Assembly (NCBI GenBank): GCA_964427955.1
Contig: CAYRWY010000300.1
Location: forward strand, 1 to 7,502
DNA from: JACRBK01 sp964427955
Lineage (GTDB): Bacteria > Chloroflexota > Anaerolineae > Aggregatilineales > Aggregatilineaceae
Length of the DNA stretch: 7,502 nucleotides
Direction of reading: 5' to 3'
Every line of letters starts with the position of its first letter. Position 1 is the stretch's first letter. The position numbers were made by a program, and so were the translations under genes. Under the pieces are notes generated by a model. The model saw only the letters and a list, made by a program, of their open reading frames with translations. It was not told where the DNA came from and did no database searches. Of the stretch, positions 1 to 5,151 are shown one piece after another.

Positions 1-1
1 C

Positions 2-283
2 GCCCACTTCTACTACGACGATTTTGTCTCGGCCCGACTGTTCAATCCCGGCGCGCCCGGCCAGTATCGCGACAAGCAGAACGGGGTGATGACATCCGCG
101 CCGCTGCTGCCGTGCTGCGACGAGACGATCTACGACGATCTGCCGCTGTTCATTCCGTATTCCGCGTTCGGGATCACTCGTCCCGGCACGTACCCGCTCA
201 AGGTGCAGATCGAGGTTGTGGCCGACGACGCGTCGTGGCACTACACGCTGAGCTGGGAGTTCATCACCTACACGCTGCGATAA
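2..283 (+). CDS. 3' end of an unrecognised protein gene (start outside window)
   Basis: An open frame runs in from the left edge without a stop and ends at TAA 281-283, giving 93 C-terminal residues. An internal ATG at 86 is preceded by in-frame coding-like sequence (AHFYYDDFVSARLFNPG), so I take the gene as entering from outside rather than starting at 86. The fragment is rich in aromatic and beta-forming residues, has a CC pair near the middle (PLLPCCDETIYDDL), and closes with alternating hydrophobic strands (PLKVQIEVV, WHYTLSWEFITYTLR). This would suit the last strands of a beta-sandwich domain. I recognise no family and no catalytic motif. Nothing follows it on the same strand until 550, so it is probably the last gene of its transcript. 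Confidence 0.7.
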   Translation, partial: AHFYYDDFVSARLFNPGAPGQYRDKQNGVMTSAPLLPCCDETIYDDLPLFIPYSAFGITRPGTYPLKVQIEVVADDASWHYTLSWEFITYTLR

Positions 284-303
284 AAGCGAAAAGCAAAAAG
301 CTC

Positions 304-385
304 CACCACAGAGAGCACAGAGGACACAGAGGAGAGCAAGAGAGAAAAGCTGTTTTTCTTGCTCTTCTCTGTGTCCTCTGTGGTG
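304..385. repeat. Imperfect palindromic repeat of the CACAGAGGACACAGAG family
   Basis: The left arm (304-340) and right arm (358-385) are inverted copies around a 17-nt A- then T-rich loop (341-357). Both arms carry CACCACAGAG, GACACAGAG and (g/a)AGAGCAAG. The left arm differs by a 9-nt insertion (AGCACAGAG, 314-322) that looks like a duplication of the adjacent GACACAGAG. Dispersed elements with this core occur in many unrelated bacterial genomes and translate to the familiar spurious HREHRGHRG peptide. It lies 20 nt after the upstream stop codon, so its RNA hairpin could end or stabilise that transcript. This role is inferred. Confidence 0.8.
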
Positions 386-454
386 AATTTGTTTTTCTAC
401 CCCACGAAGACGTCCTTCACCGCCAGCGTGAAGCAGACGCGGGTTCCCTTCAAT

Positions 455-482
455 TTCCCATTCGCGAAAGTTAGTTTATACT
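455..482 (+). promoter_or_regulatory. Candidate promoter for the 550-1482 gene
   Basis: TATACT at 477-482 is a good -10 hexamer. TTCCCA at 455-460, 16 nt upstream, is only a poor match to TTGACA. The -10 sits inside the dyad TTAGTTTATACTAA (471-484), and a short TTCGCGAA palindrome (461-468) fills the spacer, so an operator overlapping the promoter is possible. Transcription would begin near 489 and give a leader of about 60 nt that contains the heptamer tract at 500-530. This stretch is AT-rich compared with the flanking genes. The call rests on sequence alone. Confidence 0.35.
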
Positions 483-499
483 AACCAAACATCGCATGT

Positions 500-530
500 A
501 CTGATAACTGTTCACTGATTACTGACTACT
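500..530 (+). repeat. Heptameric ACTGNNN tandem repeat in the 5' leader
   Basis: ACTG recurs with exact 7-nt spacing at 500, 507, 514 and 521, followed by ACT at 528; the units are ACTGATA, ACTGTTC, ACTGATT and ACTGACT. The tract ends 19 nt before the ATG at 550, just upstream of the Shine-Dalgarno. A second tract of the same kind precedes mutM (7184-7218, minus strand). It resembles the heptameric short tandem repeats described in cyanobacteria; I infer no function. Confidence 0.75.
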
Positions 531-536
531 TTTAAC

Positions 537-543
537 GGAGGGA
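537..543 (+). promoter_or_regulatory. Shine-Dalgarno for the 550-1482 gene
   Basis: GGAGGGA lies 6 nt before ATG 550 and fixes that start. Confidence 0.8.
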
Positions 544-549
544 CGGCCT

Positions 550-1482
550 ATGTCTGCCCGACAGCGAAAATACTTCCGAATCACCGTCATGGGCGCGTGG
601 CTGGTGCTGGCACTGATCCTGGTGGTGCCGGTGCTGGCGCAGGATGGCACGGGGACGACCACCTCGTCCACCGGGACGAGCGTCACCAGCGACCAGCCGC
701 AGGACCTCAACGAAGTCGGGGCACGGCTGGCTCCCCTGCTGGTCGGGGCGGCCCTGATCGAGCGCACGCTCGAATTTGTGTTTAGCTGGTCGCAGCGCGC
801 CATCCTGGATACGACGAGTTCGCTGCGCGGGCTGGCGAAGCGCATCACCGGGCTGGTGCAGATCGACTTCAAGCAGTCCTGGGAGCAGTTGCAGAATCTG
901 ACTCACGCGCTCCAGGTTCGCTCGTCGCTCGGCCTCGCCCCCACGGAAGGCGATCCCAACAGCAGCGATCCGGCGGAATGGCCGCTGGCGACGCTGGAAG
1001 CACAGTTGTCTGCCGTCGAAAAAACGCTGACCGAGACGCAAAGCCGGTTGGAGCAGGTCATGAGTTCCGACCTGTACAAAGAGCGTAAGAAGATGGTCGC
1101 CGGAGTCATGAGCATCGTCCTGGGGATCGCGCTTGCGCTGGTCGCGCACCTGCGGCTGTTCGAAGCGCTGGACGTCCAGGTGGCCGGGTGGTTCGAGAAA
1201 CCCTTTGGCGCGGTGGACATGGTGCTGGCGGGCATTCTGATGGGCCTGGGTACCGACTGGGTGCACCAGGTGATCAACCTGATCACCAAAGGCCAGGGCT
1301 TCCTGGGCCGGGCGGCGGGCGGCGGCGATGGCGGCGGCACGGTGACGGTCAATAATGACGCGCTCAGCCAACTGGTGTCGGATGCACTGCAAAAGGAACT
1401 GGATGGGCGTCTGAAAGCCCTGCGCGACGACGTCCAGCAGCACGCCGAAAACATCACCAAGACCGATCTGCCCAACACTTGA
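550..1482 (+). CDS. Exported/multi-pass membrane protein with coiled coil, function unknown
   Basis: 310 aa starting at ATG 550 behind a strong Shine-Dalgarno. Residues 1-30 form a signal peptide or signal anchor: a basic start (SARQRKYFR), a hydrophobic core (AWLVLALILVVPVL) and a VLA-QD cleavage-like site, then a Thr/Ser-rich stretch (33-48). Residues 58-80 are moderately hydrophobic but contain ERTLE. Residues 144-181 look like a coiled coil. Residues 183-201 and 219-247 are membrane segments. A Gly-rich linker (254-263) leads to a charged helical tail (268-300). If residues 58-80 are not a membrane segment, the C-terminus lies outside the cell whether or not the signal is cleaved. I recognise no family. 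The gene ends at TGA 1480-1482. The frame continues open into the M23 peptidase gene 36 nt later, so the two are almost certainly co-transcribed and may act together at the cell envelope. Confidence 0.85.
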   Translation: MSARQRKYFRITVMGAWLVLALILVVPVLAQDGTGTTTSSTGTSVTSDQPQDLNEVGARLAPLLVGAALIERTLEFVFSWSQRAILDTTSSLRGLAKRITGLVQIDFKQSWEQLQNLTHALQVRSSLGLAPTEGDPNSSDPAEWPLATLEAQLSAVEKTLTETQSRLEQVMSSDLYKERKKMVAGVMSIVLGIALALVAHLRLFEALDVQVAGWFEKPFGAVDMVLAGILMGLGTDWVHQVINLITKGQGFLGRAAGGGDGGGTVTVNNDALSQLVSDALQKELDGRLKALRDDVQQHAENITKTDLPNT

Positions 1483-1518
1483 AGGACTGGAGCGGTTGAC
1501 CAGACCACAACCCCGGCG

Positions 1519-2898
1519 GTGACCCTCCCCTCGCGGGAGACGACGCTCCCTTCACGGGAAACCCCGACCGCCGCTGTCGAAGTGGCTGCTAGCTCCTTAC
1601 CTCAACCCGACGAAGAACAGACATTGGCGCCCGATGCCGATCAAATCCTGCCGCTATCCGGATCGCCGCGCATCACCGTCCGGCGCGGCGGGGTGAATGT
1701 GCGGCAGACACCCTCGCTGCAAAGCGAGAAACTGGACCAATATCCCGAAGGCACGACGCGCACCGTCAAATCCCTGATCTTCAGCGATTTCACCTGGCTG
1801 GGGACCGGCTGGCCGCAGGAATCGGACGCCGTGCGTGCCTGGATCGCGGGCGAATTCACCGACTTCCCACGCTCGACCGCCTATTCGCAGGTGTCCGGCG
1901 CGTGGTACGAGTCCCGCGCGATGCTGAGCTTCCGGCGGACGCTGGCGCGCGACCTGCTGCGCGTGCGTGGGGCCGATCAGACCCGGCTGGATCAGGTCGG
2001 GACGCTGCGCGATCCGGAGCTGCGCGACCTGGAACAGACCCTCACGGCGCCAACCGTCCCGGCCAGTGTCGTGAAATTCGGCCAACTGCGCGCGGCGCTG
2101 GGCCTGCCCGACCCGTTCGAATACCTCCCGGTCCACACCTCGCCGCCCGCCAAGCTCGACACCCTGACGTTCGAAGGCTTCGGCCCGAACAGCTTCGCCT
2201 TCGACAACTGGCCGGTGTATTACGAGGCCACGCGCGGGATGCACCCCGGCGTCGATTACAATGTGGCGGAAGGCTCGCCGCTGATCGCCGTCGCGGATGG
2301 GCAGATCGTCCCGTTCGTGTTCCTGGGTGACCCCGCCGAAGAAAGCCTCGCGCTGCGGCCCTTCCTGCCCGACGCCTACCGCAAGCCGGACGGATCGCGC
2401 GTGCTCTCCAACGTGATCGTCGGCTACGGCCACCTGACCGGCGATCCGACCAGCCGGTTGGTACGCCCCGGCGACGTGGTGCAGGCCGGGCAGATCATCG
2501 GCACGTCGGGCTGGCCGGTCTACACCCGCGACGACGGCACGGTCGGGATTCAGGGCAACAACGCCCACCTGCACCTGGAAGTCCATCTCGTCAGCGACGG
2601 CCAGGGCAACCTGGGCAGCCATACTCCCTTCAACCCCCTGCTGTTCTGGTCACCCCGGCTGGTGGCATGGCAGGCCCGGCTGGCCGGGCGCCCGCCCTAT
2701 CCCACCAGCGGCCAACCGTGGGGGCGGCTGGGCTTCTTCAGCGTTGGGTGCTACGGCTACGAGCCGACCGGTGTGGTGTGGAACTACTCGCCCACGCGCG
2801 ATGCGCCCTGGCCGGAGGGCGTGTACGACGTGGACGGGATGCTCAAGTACGTGCAGACGTTTGCCGCGTACCCGCTGGACGGGTCCAGCCGGTATTAG
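1519..2898 (+). CDS. M23-family (LytM-type) metallopeptidase with N-terminal SH3b domain
   Basis: 459 aa from GTG 1519, the first usable start after the in-frame TGA at 1480. Residues 1-45 are a Pro/Thr/Glu-rich linker opening with TLPSRET twice. Residues 50-117 are a bacterial SH3 domain (ITVRRGGVNVRQTPS...), a fold that usually binds cell wall. Residues 120-200 are a charged helical spacer. The peptidase domain spans roughly 215-375 with the M23 zinc and catalytic set intact: H242 and D246 (HPGVD), H305 (YGHL), H350 and H352 (HLH). M23 enzymes cut peptide cross-links in peptidoglycan. The ~84 residues after the domain match nothing I know. Oddly, there is no signal peptide and no clear Shine-Dalgarno at the GTG. 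It could be expressed by coupling to, or readthrough from, the upstream membrane protein gene. The family call is firm; its location in the cell is open. Confidence 0.9.
   Translation: MTLPSRETTLPSRETPTAAVEVAASSLPQPDEEQTLAPDADQILPLSGSPRITVRRGGVNVRQTPSLQSEKLDQYPEGTTRTVKSLIFSDFTWLGTGWPQESDAVRAWIAGEFTDFPRSTAYSQVSGAWYESRAMLSFRRTLARDLLRVRGADQTRLDQVGTLRDPELRDLEQTLTAPTVPASVVKFGQLRAALGLPDPFEYLPVHTSPPAKLDTLTFEGFGPNSFAFDNWPVYYEATRGMHPGVDYNVAEGSPLIAVADGQIVPFVFLGDPAEESLALRPFLPDAYRKPDGSRVLSNVIVGYGHLTGDPTSRLVRPGDVVQAGQIIGTSGWPVYTRDDGTVGIQGNNAHLHLEVHLVSDGQGNLGSHTPFNPLLFWSPRLVAWQARLAGRPPYPTSGQPWGRLGFFSVGCYGYEPTGVVWNYSPTRDAPWPEGVYDVDGMLKYVQTFAAYPLDGSSRY
1522..1563 (+). repeat. 21-bp coding tandem duplication (TLPSRET x2)
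   Basis: Units 1522-1542 and 1543-1563 both encode TLPSRET. Five of the seven codons differ (Thr, Pro, Ser, Glu, Thr), each only at the third base and always synonymously. This is the pattern expected of selection on the peptide, and it supports translation in this frame right from the proposed start. Confidence 0.8.
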
Positions 2899-2905
2899 AG
2901 ATCGC

Positions 2906-3058
2906 CCTCACCCCTGCCCCTCTCCCGTAGGCAGACAGGCATTGAGGGATAATTTTCAATTCTTAAAAGCAGGGCGCAGCAAGCGGCGCCCCTACCTCGA
3001 CGTTTCCACCGCCCCGCCCCCCTTCACCACCGGGTGGAGAGGGGGTTGGGGGGTGAGG
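2906..3058. repeat. CCTCACCCC...GGGGTGAGG inverted-repeat element (MITE/REP-like), interrupted
   Basis: The left end (2906-2926) and right end (3036-3058) are imperfect inverted copies: CCTCACCCC plus CCCCTCTCC against GGAGAGGGGG plus GGGGTGAGG. Next to the right end, CCACC (3027-3031) and GGTGG (3033-3037) make a tight hairpin flanked by C and G runs, matching the second hairpin of the element at 7383-7497. The middle differs from that copy and contains a GTAGGGGC-type palindrome (2972-2994), so one repeat appears to have landed in another. The element begins 7 nt after the M23 stop and separates that gene from the TPR gene. No transposase is encoded. It may form terminator-like RNA structure. 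Confidence 0.75.
2972..2994 (-). repeat. GTAGGGGC-family palindrome
   Basis: GGGCGC (2972-2977) and GCGCCC (2986-2991) are inverted around an 8-nt centre. Read on the minus strand the element opens with GTAGGGGC, the same opening as the palindrome at 7314-7336 on the plus strand. It sits inside the larger element 2906-3058. Confidence 0.65.
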
Positions 3059-3066
3059 TAAAACAC

Positions 3067-3079
3067 CGCGAATTTCGCG
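3067..3079. promoter_or_regulatory. 13-nt dyad CGCGAA-T-TTCGCG, possible operator
   Basis: A perfect 6+6 inverted repeat around one T lies 71 nt before the TPR start at 3151. It shares TTCGCG with the small palindrome at 461-468 upstream of the other plus-strand unit. Chance is a real alternative in GC-rich DNA, and I see no convincing -35/-10 pair beside it. Confidence 0.25.
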
Positions 3080-3150
3080 TGCTCAATGCTTTCCGGCTAT
3101 GGGAGCGGGGAAGCGCTTGCAGCATGAGCATTTGGAGGCAGAGCCACCGG

Positions 3151-3534
3151 ATGTACAACACGCCGCCGCCCAACCTGCTGCACGGGATCAATCTCGTCCA
3201 GGCCGGGCAAAAACACGAAGCCCTGATCTACCTCCGCCATGCTGCGCGCCACGAGCCGCTGACGGCGGAGGGGTGGCTGTGGCTGGCCGCCGCGACCGAT
3301 AACCTGGACGAATACACCTACAGCGTCGATCAGGCGCTCCGCCTCGATCCGCGCCATCCCATCGCCTCGCAGATGCGCGCCGATCTCAACCGGCTGGCGG
3401 GCTGGCCTCCGGTGGGCGCCGCCGCCCCCACGACCACGCCCGAACCGGCCACCGAAGTGCGTCACCTGTCTCGCGCGCGGCGGGTGCTGTCCCGGCTACG
3501 TGGGCGCGACAGAGCCGGTTCGAAGTCATCCTAA
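3151..3534 (+). CDS. Small TPR-repeat protein
   Basis: 127 aa from ATG 3151. I prefer this start because GGAGG (3134-3138) lies upstream, although 12 nt is a long gap. ATG 3124 would add nine residues (MSIWRQSHR), and starts further back run into the repeat element. Residues 8-37 (NLLHGINLVQAGQKHEALIYLRHAARHEPL) and 40-70 (EGWLWLAAATDNLDEYTYSVDQALRLDPRHP) are two tetratricopeptide repeats, helical-hairpin units that mediate protein-protein contacts. They are followed by a Pro/Thr/Ala linker (85-101) and a strongly basic tail (104-127). There is no signal peptide or membrane segment, so it is probably cytoplasmic. Its stop is 19 nt before the next ATG, so the two genes are likely co-transcribed. 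The partner is unknown. Confidence 0.8.
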   Translation: MYNTPPPNLLHGINLVQAGQKHEALIYLRHAARHEPLTAEGWLWLAAATDNLDEYTYSVDQALRLDPRHPIASQMRADLNRLAGWPPVGAAAPTTTPEPATEVRHLSRARRVLSRLRGRDRAGSKSS

Positions 3535-3542
3535 CACATTAC

Positions 3543-3550
3543 GGGAGGGG
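3543..3550 (+). promoter_or_regulatory. Shine-Dalgarno for the 3554-4852 gene
   Basis: GGGAGGGG ends 3 nt before ATG 3554; its GGAGG core lies 5 nt from the ATG. It decides this start over the longer open frame, which extends back into the TPR gene. Confidence 0.8.
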
Positions 3551-3553
3551 TCT

Positions 3554-4852
3554 ATGAAGTGGGTACGGAGTCTGCTGCTGTTCGTGCTGGTGCTGGGGCT
3601 GGGCGCGGGCTGGCCTGCCGCCGTCCGGGCGCAAGATCGCCCCACCAACTCGATCACGTTTACCGAAGGATTTCTGGATGCCAAACTCCAGGGCACGATC
3701 ACCCCGGATGGTAAGGTGAGCAGCGCGCACCTGGATTTGCAGCCCGACCAGATCGTCATCTCCGGGACCGCGCAGGGCAGCCAGCAGGGCACGGTCGATT
3801 TTTCGATCACACTCACCCTGCCGGTACAAAACGGCCAGTTACAGTTCCAGGTCCTGTCCGTCTCGGTCGGCGGCATGACGCTGGACAGCGCGCAGTCCGG
3901 CCAGGTCGCCAACGGCACCGGAATTCTGGGCAGTATTCAGACGCTCGTCAATGATGCCGTCGGCAGGCACCGGATTGACACCGCCACCATCACCGACAGC
4001 CAGATTACGATCACCTGGGAGCGCCCCGATCCGGACGGCCCACAGATCGACGTGCTCGACAACACTCTCAGCATGACCATCACGCAAGACTACGTCAACG
4101 GGCTGCCGCACGTCGCCAACCCGCCCGATCCCCGGCTGGAGAACATGAGCGTCGATTTCCAGCCCGGCCAGATGGCGATCACCGCCACCCGCCTGGAAGC
4201 GGATGGCACGCCGGTCCCGCTCAGCGTCACCGTCGTACCGACCAACTATAACGGCAGCGCGGCCTGGTCGATCACGGCCATGACCGTCGGCGGGACGGCC
4301 CAGGATGCCACCCAGATCGGCCAGATGAACGACGATCTTGCGGCCTCGTGGCGGCTGTTCTTCAGTGGGCTGTACCGGTCCGGCAGGTTGTCCAGCATCA
4401 TCTTGAGCGAAGATACGCTAACCCTGACCTGGGACAACGACCTGGACACTCCCATCGCCTTCAAACCGGCGACGACCTCCCTGATCGTCACCGAGGAAGC
4501 GATCAACAACTCGTTCCGCGTACAGAACCCGGTGGATTATTCGATCAGCAGCGTGGTGGTCGATCTCCAGCCAGACCAGGTGCTGCTCACGGCGAACCTG
4601 AATCTCCCCAGCGGCAAGGTGCTGGTCGAGCAAGTGACGTTTGAACCGCTGCTCAAGAATGGCTTCATCTTCTGGGAAGTCACCGCGGCGAGTCTCGACG
4701 GCACGCCGCTGGACCCCGCCATCATCGACCGCTTCAACGAAGGGGTGATCAACTGGTGGGGCGCGGCGCTGTGGGAGGAATTTTCCGCCTACGCGGTGTC
4801 GGGCGTTCACATCAGCGACACGCAGATCGAGATCAGCGCCCGCGCGCGGTAG
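3554..4852 (+). CDS. Secreted protein of three ~137-aa tandem repeats, function unknown
   Basis: 432 aa from ATG 3554, chosen for its strong Shine-Dalgarno and because the signal peptide starts there: MKWVR, a hydrophobic core (SLLLFVLVLGLGAGW) and a likely cut after VRA26 before QD. The mature protein is three diverged repeats, about 33-156, 171-293 and 308-430. Each has an N-terminal strand with Thr (SITFTEGF, SMTITQDY, SLIVTEEA), a central VD(L/F)QP(D/G)Q motif (DLQPDQ at 61 and 337, DFQPGQ at 201), a W/F-x-V/I...GG or DG turn, and a closing strand (ITITW, LTLTW, IEISA). The alternating pattern implies an all-beta, possibly lipid- or ligand-binding fold, somewhat like LmeA/DUF2993-type proteins. 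That likeness is only an impression. No membrane anchor or lipobox is visible, so release outside the membrane is likely. It probably shares a transcript with the TPR gene. Confidence 0.85.
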   Translation: MKWVRSLLLFVLVLGLGAGWPAAVRAQDRPTNSITFTEGFLDAKLQGTITPDGKVSSAHLDLQPDQIVISGTAQGSQQGTVDFSITLTLPVQNGQLQFQVLSVSVGGMTLDSAQSGQVANGTGILGSIQTLVNDAVGRHRIDTATITDSQITITWERPDPDGPQIDVLDNTLSMTITQDYVNGLPHVANPPDPRLENMSVDFQPGQMAITATRLEADGTPVPLSVTVVPTNYNGSAAWSITAMTVGGTAQDATQIGQMNDDLAASWRLFFSGLYRSGRLSSIILSEDTLTLTWDNDLDTPIAFKPATTSLIVTEEAINNSFRVQNPVDYSISSVVVDLQPDQVLLTANLNLPSGKVLVEQVTFEPLLKNGFIFWEVTAASLDGTPLDPAIIDRFNEGVINWWGAALWEEFSAYAVSGVHISDTQIEISARAR

Positions 4853-4889
4853 GACGGCCCTCCCGCGACCAGAGATGCCCAGCGCGATC

Positions 4890-4916
4890 AAAAAGGGCGC
4901 AGCCCATGCTGCGCCC
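4890..4916 (-). terminator. Intrinsic terminator for the minus-strand operon
   Basis: GGGCGCAGC (4895-4903) pairs perfectly with GCTGCGCCC (4908-4916) around a 4-nt loop. On the minus strand the stem is followed by five T (complement of AAAAA 4890-4894), and the stem base lies 10 nt after the stop of the 74-aa gene. Plus-strand transcripts of 3554-4852 would meet the same hairpin, but it is followed by TGTATG rather than a U-run, so termination that way should be weaker. Confidence 0.8.
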
Positions 4917-4926
4917 TGTATGTCCG

Positions 4927-5151
4927 CTAGCGCCCTTTGAGCCGGGCCAGTTCGAGCGCCAGTCGATGATAACGGCTCTGGGAATGCCACAGCACCACCA
5001 GCAGCGTCACGCCCAGGATGGCAAACACGACCGTGCCGATGGTGTCCAGAAAACCACCGTTTTCCGCTTTGACCTCGATCCGCACGCCGCCGGTCTGATA
5101 ATAGGCCGAAGAAACGGGTTCGTGGGCCATCGCTACTGGTTCTGTTCCCAT
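4927..5151 (-). CDS. Small single-pass membrane protein, function unknown
   Basis: 74 aa. The chosen ATG (5151) overlaps the end of the 379-aa gene by 19 nt. A second ATG at 5130 (MAHEPVSS..., 67 aa) starts 2 nt after that gene's TAG. Neither has a clear Shine-Dalgarno, so translational coupling is likely either way. Residues 36-55 (DTIGTVVFAILGVTLLVVLW) form one membrane helix. The tail (SQSRYHRLALELARLKGR) is basic and helical, so the positive-inside rule puts it in the cytoplasm. Residues 21-27 (GGVRIEV) echo GGVQIEV near the end of the 379-aa protein. The gene ends just before a terminator and is the last of its transcript. No family is recognised. The tight overlap suggests it works with its upstream neighbour. 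Confidence 0.75.
   Translation of the reverse strand: MGTEPVAMAHEPVSSAYYQTGGVRIEVKAENGGFLDTIGTVVFAILGVTLLVVLWHSQSRYHRLALELARLKGR

Noticed and set aside
112..474. 120-aa plus-strand frame containing HREHRGHRG
   Set aside because: It is a read-out of the palindromic repeat plus an alternate frame of the upstream gene's 3' end; no ribosome-binding site and no protein-like composition.
500..530. Heptamer tract as a mini-CRISPR
   Set aside because: Units are 7 nt and contiguous with no unique spacers; no cas genes nearby.
532..1443. 303-aa minus-strand open frame
   Set aside because: Antisense shadow of the 550-1482 gene. Arg/Gln/His-rich, as is typical of GC-rich antisense frames, while the sense frame has a signal peptide and Shine-Dalgarno.
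1480..1482. TGA as a selenocysteine codon
   Set aside because: It falls in a linker, not at a redox site, and I see no clear SECIS-like hairpin directly after it.
1654..2622. 322-aa minus-strand open frame
   Set aside because: Antisense to the M23 gene, whose sense frame carries all the catalytic motifs.
3034..3150. Upstream extension of the TPR gene to 3034
   Set aside because: The added residues (ERGLGGEVK...) are a translation of the repeat element's right end; real initiation is more likely at 3151 or 3124.
3500..3553. Upstream extension of the secreted triple-repeat protein to 3500
   Set aside because: It would bury the signal peptide and overlap the TPR gene, while a strong Shine-Dalgarno sits just before ATG 3554.
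4890..4916. Hairpin as an equally strong bidirectional terminator
   Set aside because: Only the minus-strand side has a T-run; the plus-strand side is followed by TGTATG.
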